From NCBI RefSeq assembly GCF_001540865.1, contig NC_033621.1:2017439-2081438 (forward strand): a DNA stretch of 64,000 nucleotides. The letters run 5' to 3'. Below, piece by piece: positions 9,729 to 21,825 of this stretch. Made by a program: the position numbers and the translations under genes. Each line of letters begins with the position of its first letter. The stretch's first letter is position 1. This stretch comes from Ananas comosus (taxonomy: Eukaryota; Streptophyta; Magnoliopsida; Poales; Bromeliaceae). The notes beneath the pieces were generated by a model, which worked only from the letters and a program-made list of their open reading frames with translations, was not told the origin of the DNA and searched no databases.

Positions 9729-11997
9729 ATGGATGCTCCCTACAATGTTCTCAGCCTCATCATTGCATGGGCTCTTCTCATGCTCTCTACTACTTCTACC
9801 ACCCGTAGTTGCCGCGGAGCGTGGTTCGGATCACTCGCGGTCGACGACAGCTTCGTCTCGTGGGACGACTTGACGGTGAGCTCGAACAAGAGGAACGGGC
9901 TGCAGGCGGGTGAGGGGGGCGGCGGCCGGGTCATCGTGGTCTCGCGCGACGGGTCGGGGGATTCGAGGACGGTGCAAGAAGCCGTGGACATGGTCCCGGA
10001 CGGTAACAATGAGAGGGTTAAGATCCTTGTTTCCCCCGGAGTGTACCGGTGAGAGTTATCAAATATAAAAATATNCAGTCACATCAAATTTCTAACATTA
10101 TTAATTATTTTTCTTTTAATTCAAGTTCACATCATGATGAGCTTATAAAAAATCTCAATTGTTTCGTATATTTCACAACAGTTTCATGGTCTTTTTTTTG
10201 TAACTGTTCAATTGGTGAATCAATATTACTACAGTATATATGTTTCATGTAGTTTCACTGCATATATTTTTTTGAACGTAGAGAGAAGGTGACCATCCCT
10301 ATAACAAAGCCGTACATCTCGCTGATCGGCGAGGCGGGGAGCGCGAGGACGACGGTGATCTCATGGCATTCGAGGGCTTCCGATCGCGACACGGACGGTC
10401 AAGCCGTCGGAACCTTCTACTCGGCCTCTTTTGCAGTGGAATCCGATTACTTCTGCGCGAACGGAATCACTTTCGAGGTACAGTTGTTTTTCAAAAGCTT
10501 AAATTATCAAAAAACGATATATTTTTTGGAGTAGGGTTGCTATACTCTTATGAGTATCGAGCCCCTTTATACTCATAAGTTATTTTTGATGTTGGGATTT
10601 TTGAATCGACGATCCATACCGTTAAACATGATCTAAAGTATTTGAAACTTCTAAAAAATAAATTTCGTAATTTTTCGAAATCATTATAAAGTCTATCAAG
10701 CGGATATAAAATGAATGGTCAAAATCGAACGACATCTTAAAAATGGATGATCAAATCCTTCAATTTAAGATCGGAGTTATTGATCTTTATTTAGGTAGTG
10801 AATAGAATTTTTTATCAAAAATTGAACTTATTCCGATTCTTTTACACCGTTAAACTAGTAAATATTTCATATCGGCCGTCAAAAATTATGAATTTTGTAA
10901 GCTTTTGATCGTAAGGTAAATGATGTTGAAAAATTATAAAATTTGATTTCTAAAAATTTTAAATGCTCTAAATAATATTTAATGATACGGATCGTCGATT
11001 TGGAAGCTCTATCATTAAAAACAACTTATAAGTACGAAGACGATCGTACTCATAAGAGTATAGTAGCCGGACTTTATTTTTTGTATGTATTTATATTCAA
11101 CATATATGTATCTACTCTGTATCTATGAATGGTTTATTAATAATGATAAATGGTGCAGAACACAGCTCCAGGGGCTTCACCAGGAGCAGTAGGAGAACAA
11201 GCAGTGGCACTTAGGCTCTCAGGGGACAAGGCCATGTTGTATCAGTGTAACATATTGGGGTCCCAGGACACACTCTTTGATCACAGTGGGAGGCATTACT
11301 TCTTTGATTGCTACATCCAAGGGTCCATTGATTTCATTTTCGGAGACGCGAGATCCCTATATCAGGTTAGCCAAAAAAAATTTCGACCGTCTCGCTATTT
11401 AGTTATATATACATCAAGAAGCAGAAGCCAGATGTTTGCCGATAGAAAGTTTAGTTATGGTTTCTGCGTGAGCTGTCGAGAGATTTCTGATATAATGATC
11501 TCGAAGCAGAATTGCAGGCTCCACGCCGTCGCGAGCACCTACGGGGCGATCGCGGCGTCGCAGAGGGATTCGCCGTCGGACGACTCGGGATTTTCTTTTC
11601 TTAGTTGCCGAATAACGGGCTCCGGCATGAACTACCTGGGGAGGGCCTGGGGAAGGTATGCAAGGGTGGTTTATTCTTATTGTGAGATGGATGGTATCAT
11701 CATTCCTGAAGGGTGGAGTGACTGGGGAGACCCATCAAGGGCAAGGTATGTTCTCATTTTCAGATTCTACTAGTACTGCAACATGTGAGCCAGATTTGGT
11801 TGAGTTGATCAGCTCAAATTGGGCCTAAATGGTTTGCATTTTTCCGCAGGACGGCGTGGTTCGGAGAGTACAACTGCAGAGGAAAAGGCGCCGACTCGAG
11901 AAGAAGAGTGCCGTGGGCAAGATCACTCAGCTACGACGAAGCGCGACCTTTCCTCGATCGGAATTTCATCGACGGCGAACAATGGCTGAACCTGTAG
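9729..11997 (+). CDS. Pectin methylesterase (QRT1-like, no pro-region)
   Basis: Five exons (9729-10048, 10282-10477, 11159-11365, 11510-11745, 11850-11997) encode 368 residues. The enzyme removes methyl esters from cell-wall homogalacturonan. A hydrophobic N-terminal signal peptide (about residues 6-28) fits secretion. The catalytic set is complete: GVYREKV (104-110), Gln186 in QAVAL, Gln208-Asp209 in SQDTLF, Asp230 in DFIFG, and Arg286 and Trp288 in LGRAWGR. With only about 75 residues before the catalytic domain, there is no PME-inhibitor pro-domain, so it belongs to the short (pro-less) group. The C-terminus (RPFLDRNFIDGEQWL) recalls QUARTET1-type enzymes, but the subgroup assignment is from memory. 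Intron 2 carries a fold-back element; an N lies in intron 1 at 10075. Confidence 0.93.
10534..11070. mobile_element. Fold-back element, copy 1 (in PME intron 2)
   Basis: The left end (GGGTTGCTATACTCTTATGA) and right end (reverse: CCGGCTACTATACTCTTATG) are inverted over about 95 bp. Both carry the core ATCGACGATCC(A/G)TA. The core recurs in copies at 31052, 46310 and 59983. No coding sequence is seen, and the target duplication was not resolved. Confidence 0.75.
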
Positions 11998-14052
11998 CTT
12001 TTTTTGTTCTTTCCTTTTGTCTTTGCTGATGCACAAAAGAGGAACATTACATAATTGTAACATAGCCTTTCAATACTTACCGCGATTTAACTAATCGTCA
12101 TCGTCGTCATCGTCGTCGCACGTTTGTTAGCCATTACAATCAGAGCAGTTAGAGAACAGGGGTTTGAAGCAACAGGGCATGAACACTATGACATACACTT
12201 CACTGTGTGAATTGAGAGAAATCATTTGTTTAGGTAATTGAACTTTAATTGAGTGCTAAAAATGGAAAAGAGATAGGTACCTGAGAGAAAATGAAATTGA
12301 GATCATACACATGCCCACACAACTTCAATTCAACTTTTTTTCGGATGGTCATCATGGAGATCGACTCGAATTCGTCAGATGAATCGTTAAAATTGTTAAA
12401 ATTGTACGTGAGATCATACACATGCCCACACAACTTCAATTCAACTTTTTTTCGGATGGTCATCATGGAGATCGACTCGAATTCGTCAGATGAATCGTTA
12501 AAATTGTTAAAATTGTACGCGCGTGCGCGAAAAACGGTTAGTTTCAGAGAGAAAATTACCAGTAACAGTATTAATTGTTTCAAGTACATTAATTTGTGAA
12601 ACACACACTATACCCATACATTTGATTTCTCTATTTAGTTTTCACATAAATGTGGCAAATAGCTTGTACTAAAACTAGCAAGTGTTACACAAAAGATATA
12701 TTTTGTAATTACAACATAAAATGTCTAGTTTTAGTTATATGACAATCAAATTGGTCAATTGTGGTTAGATTAAGTTGAGACCTTTTAATGAAAAGTGTTC
12801 TATTCTGATAAACTTAAGAGAGTCAAATCAGATGGTTAGGTCAGGTCAATCAAGGAGTTTAGTTAGGAAAAGAGAGACCCAAATTATGTGCCTAATTACT
12901 CACCTACCCAACAATTAGAAGTAAAAAAAAACAAACAAAAACAAAGTACTCCAAATTCAAATTGAATGTTTGAATGTGACATCCACTATGGTAAATGTTA
13001 TCCAGGTTAGGAGGGTGTTTGGGTCCCTTAAAAAAGGGAAAAACAAAAATCTAAAAAAATAGTTTATTGGCCGAAAAATTATTTTTAATCTATTTGATTC
13101 TCAAAAAAGAAGTTTTTTATTTTTTTTTTTCCAAATTTGTGGATTTTGTTTATGAAAAATGAAAGTTAAAGAAAAATCCGTGAAAATTTTTATGATTTTA
13201 CCTTACTTGCTAGGAAGCTTAGATCAGCAAACTATTAGATGATGCAACAAAAAAAAAAATCCAATAAAGTATAAAGCAAATGTTTCAAAAGCAATATTCA
13301 ACTAATATTGCTAGCTCAAAATTCAACTAAGTTTAATTTGAATTTAAATATTCTAATTTTTCACCCTGCAATTAAATTTACTAATTATTAATTAGTAACT
13401 TGTTAACTATAACATATCAAGCTGTAGCTAGTAAGGCACAGAAATAAATAAAAAAAAAATTATTTAATTGATATGCAATAGAATTTTGTTTGACATTTCA
13501 ATTACATTTGATTAAATTTAGAAATTATTAAGGACATCAAAATTAAAATTCCGCATATAATTTATAGATACAAGTATCATCTGGTAGGAGCTTCAAGACA
13601 AGTACACCAAAAAAAAAAAGAAATAATAAAAAGAGAGCTCTTTTACAAATTGGTATCTGAACTTTTAATTTCGATAATTAAATGCTATAAATTTTATAAA
13701 ATAATTTAATAGGTCTTTCTCTTGAATGAAAATTACTAATTATGCAATCTTTGCGATCATACTTATGGCATATCATCTTACAAAGCTTCAAACCACAAAA
13801 GCAACAATATTTTTAATTTTTTTTATCTAGTCTAAAATATTTTAAAGAAAAATAAAATCCAAGTTAGCTTCACCTTATTATTCAACCTTATGCATAGTTA
13901 TCAAAATTATACTTTATTTATATTTTAAAGCCTTAAAAAATTATATATATATGACATCTAATTAAAATGACTATATAATTAGCAATTTAACTAGATTATG
14001 GAGAGGAGCCTATTACATCATTTTGATAAAGAGAGGAGATAAATTTATCAAA
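11998..14052. other. Intergenic, AT-rich
   Basis: Apart from the 111-bp tandem repeat at 12298-12519, this is AT-rich sequence without a recognisable gene. A half-site reminiscent of a MITE end (GAGGGTGTTTGGGTCCCTT, about 13011) has no visible partner. Confidence 0.6.
12298..12519. repeat. Two-copy 111-bp tandem repeat
   Basis: Positions 12298-12408 and 12409-12519 are essentially identical units, each containing GATCATACACATGCCCACAC and ending AATTGTACG. Because 111 is a multiple of three, both strands stay open across it, which explains the apparent small frames there. It lies 300 bp downstream of the pectin methylesterase gene. Confidence 0.93.
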
Positions 14053-14061
14053 AATTAAAAG

Positions 14062-14415
14062 AAAAAACGTCAAATACCCCCTGTAGTTTCACACTTTTCC
14101 ACTTTAGTATTATGTGGTTTAAAGTGTATCAATTTAGTATCATGTGATTTTATTTTTATCTTTTTACTATCGATTCCACTAATTTTTTTCGTTAAATCAG
14201 TGATAAAGTTAAAACGAAAGGATACTAAAGTAAATATTCGATAAATCTAGGTGAAGTATCTGAAGTTTTTTATATATAATTTAATGAAATATTAACGAAA
14301 AAACTGACGAAAAGATAAAATGAAACCATATGACACTAACTTGATACACTTTAAATCACAAGATACTAAAGTGAGAAAGTGCGAAATCACAGAAGTGGTA
14401 TTTGAAGTTTACTCA
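14062..14415. mobile_element. Mutator-like MITE, GAAAACTTCAAATACC family, copy 2
   Basis: It begins near AACGTCAAATACCCCCTGT and ends in GGTATTTGAAGTTTACTC, with the GTGGTTTAAAGTGTATCA phrase inside. Flanks AATTAAAAG and AGTTAAAAG match at 8 of 9 positions, consistent with a Mutator-type 9-bp duplication. Confidence 0.7.
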
Positions 14416-14615
14416 AGTTAAAAGTTTAGACGCTTGTGTACAAAAAGAGCTAAAATGCAGAGGATCTTTACACTTGTACACCAGGTTCACGCAATCGTTT
14501 CTCCTTATCCATTTGCGACCCTATCCTTCTACCCCTCTTTCTCCTTCCTCCTCTTCCCCCACACACAAACACACACACACACAAAATTAACAAAAAAAAG
14601 GAAAAAGAAAAAAAA

Positions 14616-15113
14616 ATGAAGCTCTATGCTTCCCAACTCAACCCTCCTCCTCCTCTCCACTTCCCCAAGAACCCTAAACCCACCAAATCGCACCACTTCA
14701 CTCCCCCACAACTCCCCCCAAAACCCCCAAAGTTTAAACTAGCACCAAAAAATACCACAGTTCCAAGCCACCTTCTTCTAGAAGCTCCCCCCAAATGGGT
14801 GCTTCTGGGGGGAGCTTCTCTCAGCTTTGGGCTTCTGCTTCTGCTTTTTGGGCCCCAGCAGGCCTGGGCTTTTGGGCCTGATGGGCCCTTGCTGGAGGAG
14901 TTTTGGGATAATATGCGGCGGTACGCACTGTATACTTTAACAGTGAGCACCGGAGCGCTGTACACAGTATTTCAACCTATTGTGGAGCTTTTAAAGAACC
15001 CGATTACCGCCATTCTCATACTGCTTATTGTTGTGGGTAGCGGGTTTCTTGTTTCCCAGGTACTTAGTGCCATGGTGGGCATTTCCGACTTTTCGTACAA
15101 GTATGGATATTAA
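14616..15113 (+). CDS. Ycf33-like chloroplast thylakoid protein (nuclear-encoded)
   Basis: This single exon encodes 165 residues. The first 60 or so are rich in Pro, Ser, Lys and His with no acidic residues, typical of a plastid transit peptide. A hydrophobic stretch at about 64-85 ends in AWA, which could be a thylakoid-transfer cleavage site. The rest reads FWDNMRRYALYTLTV, then a second hydrophobic segment PITAILILLIVVGSGFLV. That layout matches the Ycf33 (DUF751) family, a small membrane protein encoded in algal plastids and in the nucleus of land plants; its function is not established. The start follows an A-rich leader and a CA repeat (14561-14582). The family call is from memory and fairly secure. 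Confidence 0.78.
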   Translation: MKLYASQLNPPPPLHFPKNPKPTKSHHFTPPQLPPKPPKFKLAPKNTTVPSHLLLEAPPKWVLLGGASLSFGLLLLLFGPQQAWAFGPDGPLLEEFWDNMRRYALYTLTVSTGALYTVFQPIVELLKNPITAILILLIVVGSGFLVSQVLSAMVGISDFSYKYGY

Positions 15114-16333
15114 TAAGTTTAGTGGATGAGATGCTGTAATTGTGAATTTTATTGCATTTTGTTTTGCTGATCTCGAAAGTTAGATCTAAGTTTTTTGCGG
15201 AGATATTATTTATTTTCGTACATAATAATTATATTTTTTAATTGCGATATATTTTTAGTTGTCCCATCGGAAAAACGGAAAAACATATTCTCATATGCTC
15301 TTGCGCCAACTCTGCTACGCCTGTTAGCTATAGATGTGCTTTAATATCAGATGGATTTTAAGTATCTAACATTAACATGATGATTTAAGAACAGTTGAAA
15401 AGTAAAAACATTTTATTGGAGTAAATTTATTGAGGGTGTTTATAGTTACTAACTTTTATGATCATCAAATACATCCTAAAGCTATAAATGATCTCTTTTG
15501 TACATAATATGGAATGCTTGGTTGGTTTATGCATGCAGCGTAAGATGATATATGAAGCTACCACCAGGTTAAATAATATATACAAAACTCTTGACGGGAT
15601 CGAAAACATTTCCCTTTCTATGTTATTAGATTATTAGATTATTCCTCAATTGATTCTGATTCACAAAATAAAGATTTTGGATTGATGATGGATAACTCCG
15701 AATACAGAACATATCTTCAATCACTTTGAGCTGAAAAAAACCCGTTTCCTTGGATGTCAGTTTAATTGAATGATCATTCAACAAGCCCATCCTGATTCCA
15801 CCTGAATCAAGTCATGGGCCTAATTCCAACTTAAACCTAAAAAAAGTTCGTGGGTTTGAGTCCTACTAACCCAAACCTAACCCAAAATTGTAGATGGGTG
15901 ACCCAAGCCAAACAAGCAGAACTTGAGACTTGATCTGGTGAGACCTGTGGGCCGTAGTCAGAGGTTCGAGTCGGTGTGGATTATAGTCAGAGGTTCGAAC
16001 TACTGTATGTCATAGTCAAAGGTTCGAACTACTGTGTGAACTTGAGCTTGAGACCTGGGCTTCGAATCTTATAAATATGGATTTCCAAGTAGGTTGGAAT
16101 GCCAAGGAAAGAAAAATAATAACTTTTATCACCTAGAAAAGCATTTTCACAGCAAATTTCAACTTTTTCCTTCATGAAAAGGATTAACTTTGTGTACTAC
16201 CAAGCGAAAGAAAATACAGTAGGGGAAAAAAAACAAAAAAAAAAAAAGCTACCACTCCTCAATTAATGGCCTCGGCTCATGTAAATATGTAACAACATTA
16301 ACACTTACTCCCTACCCCCAATTTCCAGCCTCA
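15114..16333. other. Intergenic between Ycf33-like and ZIP genes (tail to tail)
   Basis: The spacer between two convergent genes. It holds the 29-bp tandem repeat at 15954-16040 and otherwise no recognisable gene. Confidence 0.6.
15954..16040. repeat. Three-copy 29-bp tandem repeat
   Basis: Three units (15954-15982, 15983-16011, 16012-16040) share the pattern RTAGTCARAGGTTCGA. The unit contains GGTTCGA, which resembles a polymerase III B box, but no tRNA fold surrounds it. Confidence 0.8.
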
Positions 16334-19300
16334 TCATGTATCCCATATCATCACAACAGCAATCACCCCGACCCCGGCGACCACCGCCAGCCACCGGTTC
16401 ACTGGCGAGTCGGCCGCGAGGGGCCGCTGCGGCTTGTACCCTTTGGCTAAGAGATGGTTGATGGAGACGTAAACAAACACGCCGCACGCGAGGCCCATGG
16501 AGATGGCGTAGATCCAGTCCGCCACATGGCCCTCGGTGGTGGAGTCGATTATGATCCCGATGGCCACTCCGATTGGGCTGGAGATGGCGAAGGCGAAGGC
16601 GTAGGCCGCGCAGGAGAGCAGCGGGCGGTTCGGGATCATTCTTAGGAGCGCTATACCCATGGCTATTGCCGCGAATATCTTGTGCAGGCTGATCGTCCAC
16701 AGCGCTTTCCATGCATCGGCTTTAGTCTCTGCGCCATAGCAACACAAGCATGCGAGCAATTTTAGTTTCAGAACATATTTGTTATTTGATGAATGCATTT
16801 GTTGAATCTGATCATTATTCACTGATTGAACTTGACCACATCTAATGAATACGACTGGTTGCTAGTAAAGATTACTCTTCTGTAGCCGCTTCACTACTGC
16901 AAAAACAAAATGATTCGGCAAACGAAAAGTATACAGTTGTTTGCTCTCAAATGCGAGAGAGCGCGTATTGTTGAAACTCCAGCTGGAGCAAATAGACCCT
17001 CAATAATATTCAAGGACCCACATTATAGGAGAATTTACAAACTATTTGAATAAAACTCCCAAAAGGAAGTAGATAAAGAGGGTACGATTTGTCACTCTTA
17101 AAATGTTGACTAAGGATGAGTCCACGAATAAAGATACAGAGGGTAGGATATGTCACATAATGAAGAAAAGTCGAGATAAGATAGCCAGAATATCTCGGAG
17201 GGAGAGGTGAAGATATTATGTGTTAGGTAGTCAAAGGATAAGTGTCTTTTTCGGCTATAATGCATTTTGAACGGAGCTGATGAGGGAACAACCAATCGAG
17301 CGTAAATTAAGTCCTTCTTTGGACTAGTTACGAGTATAAATTTATAAAAGTAAAGAAAAGCCAAGATATTTGTCATCATGATTCCATAATTACACCAAAA
17401 TATTGCTTATGCAGGTTAGTAGGAATGGCATATAATTCTAAATCTTAGTAGGAAATGTGGTGCCTTACTGACATACTGGCCTAACTTGTCAAACAATTTC
17501 TCTACCATGAGAAGCAAAAGTATTTAGCACATAAAAAAAGCTGGAGCTTCTATAAGGCTAAAAAGCTGAGAGCCACTAGCTTCTGTTGCAGTGAGAAGCG
17601 ATTGCACAAATTTTAGTGAAGAAAGCAGCTGGCGCTTATTCTAACAGCTTTACTCAAAGAGCAGTTATGAAAAAAAAAACTCTACTTGGGCCAAGCAGGC
17701 CCTATATCGAAAACCTTGTTATTCATTTTCCATAAGGACCAGCAGATTGTTAATTTAATTTTTACTAATTACAACTTGTGTAACTCCGCTTGCTTATTAG
17801 TTTGTTCCTGTTGAAATTAAAGCCGACAATTCAAGCATGCTACTAAGTTACTTTCCTCAAGTTGTCAGGCACTTCTCAAAAGAGATCCAACTATGCTGGT
17901 GCGAACAATATAGTGAGGTATAAAAGTAACAAGTTACCTGCGACGCCAATTGCAATGCCTTCAAAAACAGAATGGAAACACAAGGCCACAATCAATAGTA
18001 TGCTGTCGCCAAGATTATCAGCGTCACGAAGCATAGCTGCAACTGAGTGATTATTTGTGCCATTTACAGCCTGCATTAAGACCCATTCAACACGAAAATG
18101 ATGAAAAAGTTAGCGCATGACACACATAGCTTTGCATGCTATTATATATACCAACAGGGTGCAAAAGCAACATATAATTGTTTAATGAACACCTACTTCA
18201 TAAACATACTTATCCAAAGACCAACCTAACATGAAGAATTACTCGATCATTGTTAATGAGGAACAAATTGTATTTAACTTTTTCAAGTATGCAGCATCAG
18301 ATATTCCTACTCTTGTTATATTATAACTATTTTAAGTTTGGTTTGAAACAGGTAGTTACAATCAAAGAGAAGACTCCTTTTCTTTAGATAATTACACCAA
18401 CTTATTGAAAGTTAAATCCAAACTAGAAATTGCTACCAAACAAACATATAATAAAGAATAGCAGTGACAACGGGAATTAGGCCCAACTTCTAGAAAAGTT
18501 TATCCTCTAAAACAAAATTCAAGCTTTTAGCAAAGCAAAAAGTGTGTCTATCAACAGAAAAAACTCGAATTGAGTTTTTGAGGCCCAAAAACAGGAGCTC
18601 CATCGAATAAATTTTTAATTAAAAAATTAAGTATGTTAAGGCATCTTTGAAAAGCTCTCCTCGAACAAAACGTAACTTCAAAGTATAATCAATAGATACA
18701 TGTAAAGTAATATGGAAAACGACTAGATACTGTACAATTATAAGCAACAATTGAATCAATCATTATAGGTACAAGAAAATTTGATTCAATTCGTCGCAAA
18801 TTGCCACCACAATATATTTGAAAACTCACCTCTGATTGCAAGTTCGAGTTTCCATTGTTAGCATCAAGTTTACTCTCTTGCAAGGCTCCTGAAATAAGAG
18901 TAATGATAACAATTCCAAACATCAAATTCAAATTCAAATTCAAATTCATAAAAGAAATCAATTAAACTTCGTAAAAAGCAGAACTTAAGGGATCGAGAGT
19001 GGAAAAAGGGCCAAAACTGAAAATTTTATCCAGTTATTAACCCTTCTTCTTATAAATCTAGTTTCAACAATGCTCACTCATAAAAATCATATCTTTTCAT
19101 AATTTAGACAAAAGATTTTGCATAGAAACAGGCCATTAAATAAAAAAAAAAAAACCAAACCTTTTTGTATTGAAATTAAGAATTTCACAAAAGAGTGCAT
19201 TGAGATCGAAACCCACCTCCGTCGCCATTACCTCCTCCGCCGCCCCTTTCGACGTCTCTCACCCCGCTCCCACGCGCGACCACGATCGCGATGACGCAAT

Positions 19301-19691
19301 CGGCGAGCATGGTGATGACGAACCCGGCGCTCGCGAGCATGAACGCGAAGGGGTACTCCTTGTCCGTGAGGTCCTCGAAGGTCTCGTTGGAGTCGCTGAG
19401 GAAGTGCATGAGCGCCGTGCCGAGGAACACGCCCCCCGCGAACTGCGTCCCGAGCACGAGGAACCCCTCGTCCCACTTGAGAAAGTAGGGGGAGACGCCC
19501 CCGACGAAGGTGCCGACGAAGACGATGATGAGGCACCACACCTTGACGAGGATGAGCGATTTCGCGCGGAGGTTCGGCTGGGCGCCGCCGGAGTCGTCGT
19601 CGTCGTCGGAGCCACCACCATGTGCGGCGGCGGAGGAGGCGAGTAGGAGGAGGAGGGAGATGATAGGGACGAGGGGGAGGAGACGAGCCAT
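16334..19691 (-). CDS. ZIP2: ZIP family zinc transporter (ZIP2-like)
   Basis: Four exons on the minus strand (19691-19217, 18888-18830, 18070-17938, 16728-16334) join in frame to 353 residues. The protein imports zinc or similar divalent metals across a membrane, probably the plasma membrane. It starts with a signal-like segment (about 3-23), then a [10 protein letters not shown] stretch. Eight hydrophobic segments can be followed. The family signature is present in TM4 ([12 protein letters not shown]) and TM5 ([12 protein letters not shown]), which hold the metal-coordinating His and Glu residues. The variable loop between TM3 and TM4 is short and has few histidines, as in the Arabidopsis ZIP2/ZIP11 branch. 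The last intron boundary falls inside TM4. The C-terminus ends [13 protein letters not shown] sequence. The symbol indicates the closest remembered relative, not proven orthology. Confidence 0.92.
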
Positions 19692-19827
19692 GGAGGTAGA
19701 GGCGGAGGGAGGGGTTCGACCATGGTGATGGGAGATTTCTACTCCAGGGTTTTAAATTGGGGATGGGGTGATTGCTTTTGGAAGGACGCGGTTGGTTTGT
19801 ACTACTCCCAAGCTTGAAATAGTCAAA

Positions 19828-19865
<38 letters not shown>

Positions 19866-20029
19866 TAGTACAATTTAGAGAGAGAGAGCATTTGATACTA
19901 ATGTAGTACGAGTACGATGTTAAAAAAAAAAGAAAAGGAAAAAAAATGAAGAAGAGGAAGGAGACTTTGAATAGACATGTACAAGTGGAAACAGGCTGTA
20001 ATAAGAGCGTTTACCCGCTTTGTGCTTCG
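19692..20029 (-). promoter_or_regulatory. Upstream region of the ZIP gene
   Basis: It contains a GA microsatellite (19831-19862) that reads as CT on the ZIP sense strand, as seen in several leaders in this window. No zinc-response palindrome was recognised. Confidence 0.5.
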
Positions 20030-20038
20030 TTTATTTTA

Positions 20039-20486
20039 GGGCTTTTTTTTTACATTTGGCCTACTAAAAAAAAAATTATTTTAAAAATAATCTCAATAAA
20101 TTTATATTTGTAGAAATTATTCTAATTCTCTCACGCAACGCTACATCAGTGAGGCTGGGACCAGTTTGTTAAGTTGAACACGATGAATCATTCACAGTGT
20201 CTAAACACGGTGAATGGTTCACCGTGTTTGAAAAAAATATAGTATATATATATTGTATTGCGTAAAAATATAAGTATTGAAAAGGGGAAGGAAGAAAATA
20301 TATGTATAGAATATGATAAATCATTCACCGTATTCAAACAGGGTGAATGATTTATTGTGTTCAATTTAACACCATACCTGATGTGGCGTCTACGTGGATG
20401 GGATAAGGCCAAATTTGTAATTATAAATTTGATGGGATTATTTGTAAAAAAAAATATTTTGAGAGGGCCAAATGCAAAAAAAAACC
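20039..20486. mobile_element. Long-TIR Mutator-like MITE with 9-bp duplication
   Basis: The whole 448-bp element is nearly a hairpin: the left half can be followed in reverse in the right half for over 150 bp, from ACATTTGGCC to GTTAAGTTGAACAC. Identical flanks TTTATTTTA (20030-20038 and 20487-20495) give a perfect 9-bp target duplication. It encodes no protein. The centre holds repeated inverted ACGGTGAATG/CATTCACCGT blocks. Confidence 0.88.
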
Positions 20487-20495
20487 TTTATTTTA

Positions 20496-21453
20496 TCAGG
20501 ATTCAAATTTTGAACATTAAATATCAATTATCAAATTCATTCTTTACCATTTACGCCAGAGACCGTCAATAAGCCGGAAGAGTGTTAATTCCAAATTCTC
20601 TCGAGTCAATACAAAAATTGGATATGGTCCGTAAATTTGTTTAAAAAAGTTTCAAATATCGCATGTAAAAAATAAAAAAGTATATAAAAAACATATATAC
20701 CTTATACGAATTTATAAATTATTCTAAAAGAAATTTTCTAATCTTTTAAAATTTTAATTTATTTGATTTGAGTAAGTGGACAATATTTAATTTAAAATTT
20801 TAAGCTAACTATTTACTTTAATAAATTTATAGTTATAAAAATTGTATAAAGTATATTAACTAAATATGTGAAAATAAACTACATATTTAAATTTTAAATT
20901 CAAAAGGCCTTTTGTAGATAGTCTATTTTCTCACTTAGTATTTCCTCAAAAATGAAATAGTTGTCTAATCTCCTTGATCTTTTCGGGAGCAGAGCAGAAA
21001 ATGAATGGAAATTCCAATGAATGTTGAAGATAGTCTATTTTCTCACTTAGTATTTCCTCATAAATGAAATAGTTGTTTAATCTCCTCAATAACTCTTTTA
21101 ATCATCAAAATTTTCATTCATTTTTCCCTCTATTTGTGGAAAGATCAAGGAGACTTTCAGATATTTGGCGTCGGTTTTTCCAACTAAAGTCTAATAGTAG
21201 TAAATTGAATAGATATTTCAAAATGGTACGTGGTTCAGGTTTAGTGTGAGATTTCATTTTTTTTAACATATATAAATGGCCTATAAAATTGTTTGTTTTA
21301 AACATTTCTATATTTGGTTAATTGCAATTACTTTCTTAATAAAATTTGATTTACTATTTGCTCTCTTGTACGTGCTGTTTAAATTGTACTTAATATATAA
21401 ATATAAATTTTAAATAGATTTTTTTCATATAAAAATTTGTACTTTATTTGAGT
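20496..21453. other. Intergenic, AT-rich, with a direct repeat
   Basis: A direct repeat of about 60 bp starts GATAGTCTATTTTCTCACTT at 20917 and again at 21029 (period 112). No gene was recognised. Confidence 0.65.
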
Positions 21454-21462
21454 TTTATTATA

Positions 21463-21816
21463 GGAGAAACTTTAAAACCCCTCCTGTGGTTTCGTAGTTT
21501 CTCACTTTGCCCCCCTGTAGTTTAAAATGTATCAAATTGCTTCCCGGTGGTTTCGTTTTTATTTTTTCGGTAGCTTTTTCGTTAATATTTCATTAAATTA
21601 TATACAAAAAAGTCAGATATTCATCTAGATTTATCAAATATTCACTTTAGTACCCTTTAATTTTAACTTTATTACTGATTTAAGAAAAAAAATAATAAAA
21701 TTAATAAGAAAAAGAGAAAAAAAAAACCGCAGGAAGGCCAAATTGATACATCTTAAATCACAGGGGAGCACAATGAGAACCAACGAAACTACGGGAGGGA
21801 TTTTTAAAATTTTTTC
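21463..21816. mobile_element. Mutator-like MITE, GAAAACTTCAAATACC family, copy 3
   Basis: The element starts GGAGAAACTTTAAAACCCCT and ends in the inverted form. The flanks are exactly TTTATTATA on both sides (21454-21462 and 21817-21825), a perfect 9-bp duplication. Its internal phrases match copies 1 and 2. Confidence 0.82.
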
Positions 21817-21825
21817 TTTATTATA

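Noticed and set aside
12298..12519. CRISPR-like repeat
   Set aside because: Two directly adjacent copies with no spacers in a plant nuclear sequence; it is a tandem duplication.
19170..19646. 158-codon plus-strand frame
   Set aside because: It is the antisense shadow of ZIP exon 1; GC-rich codon bias keeps several frames open.
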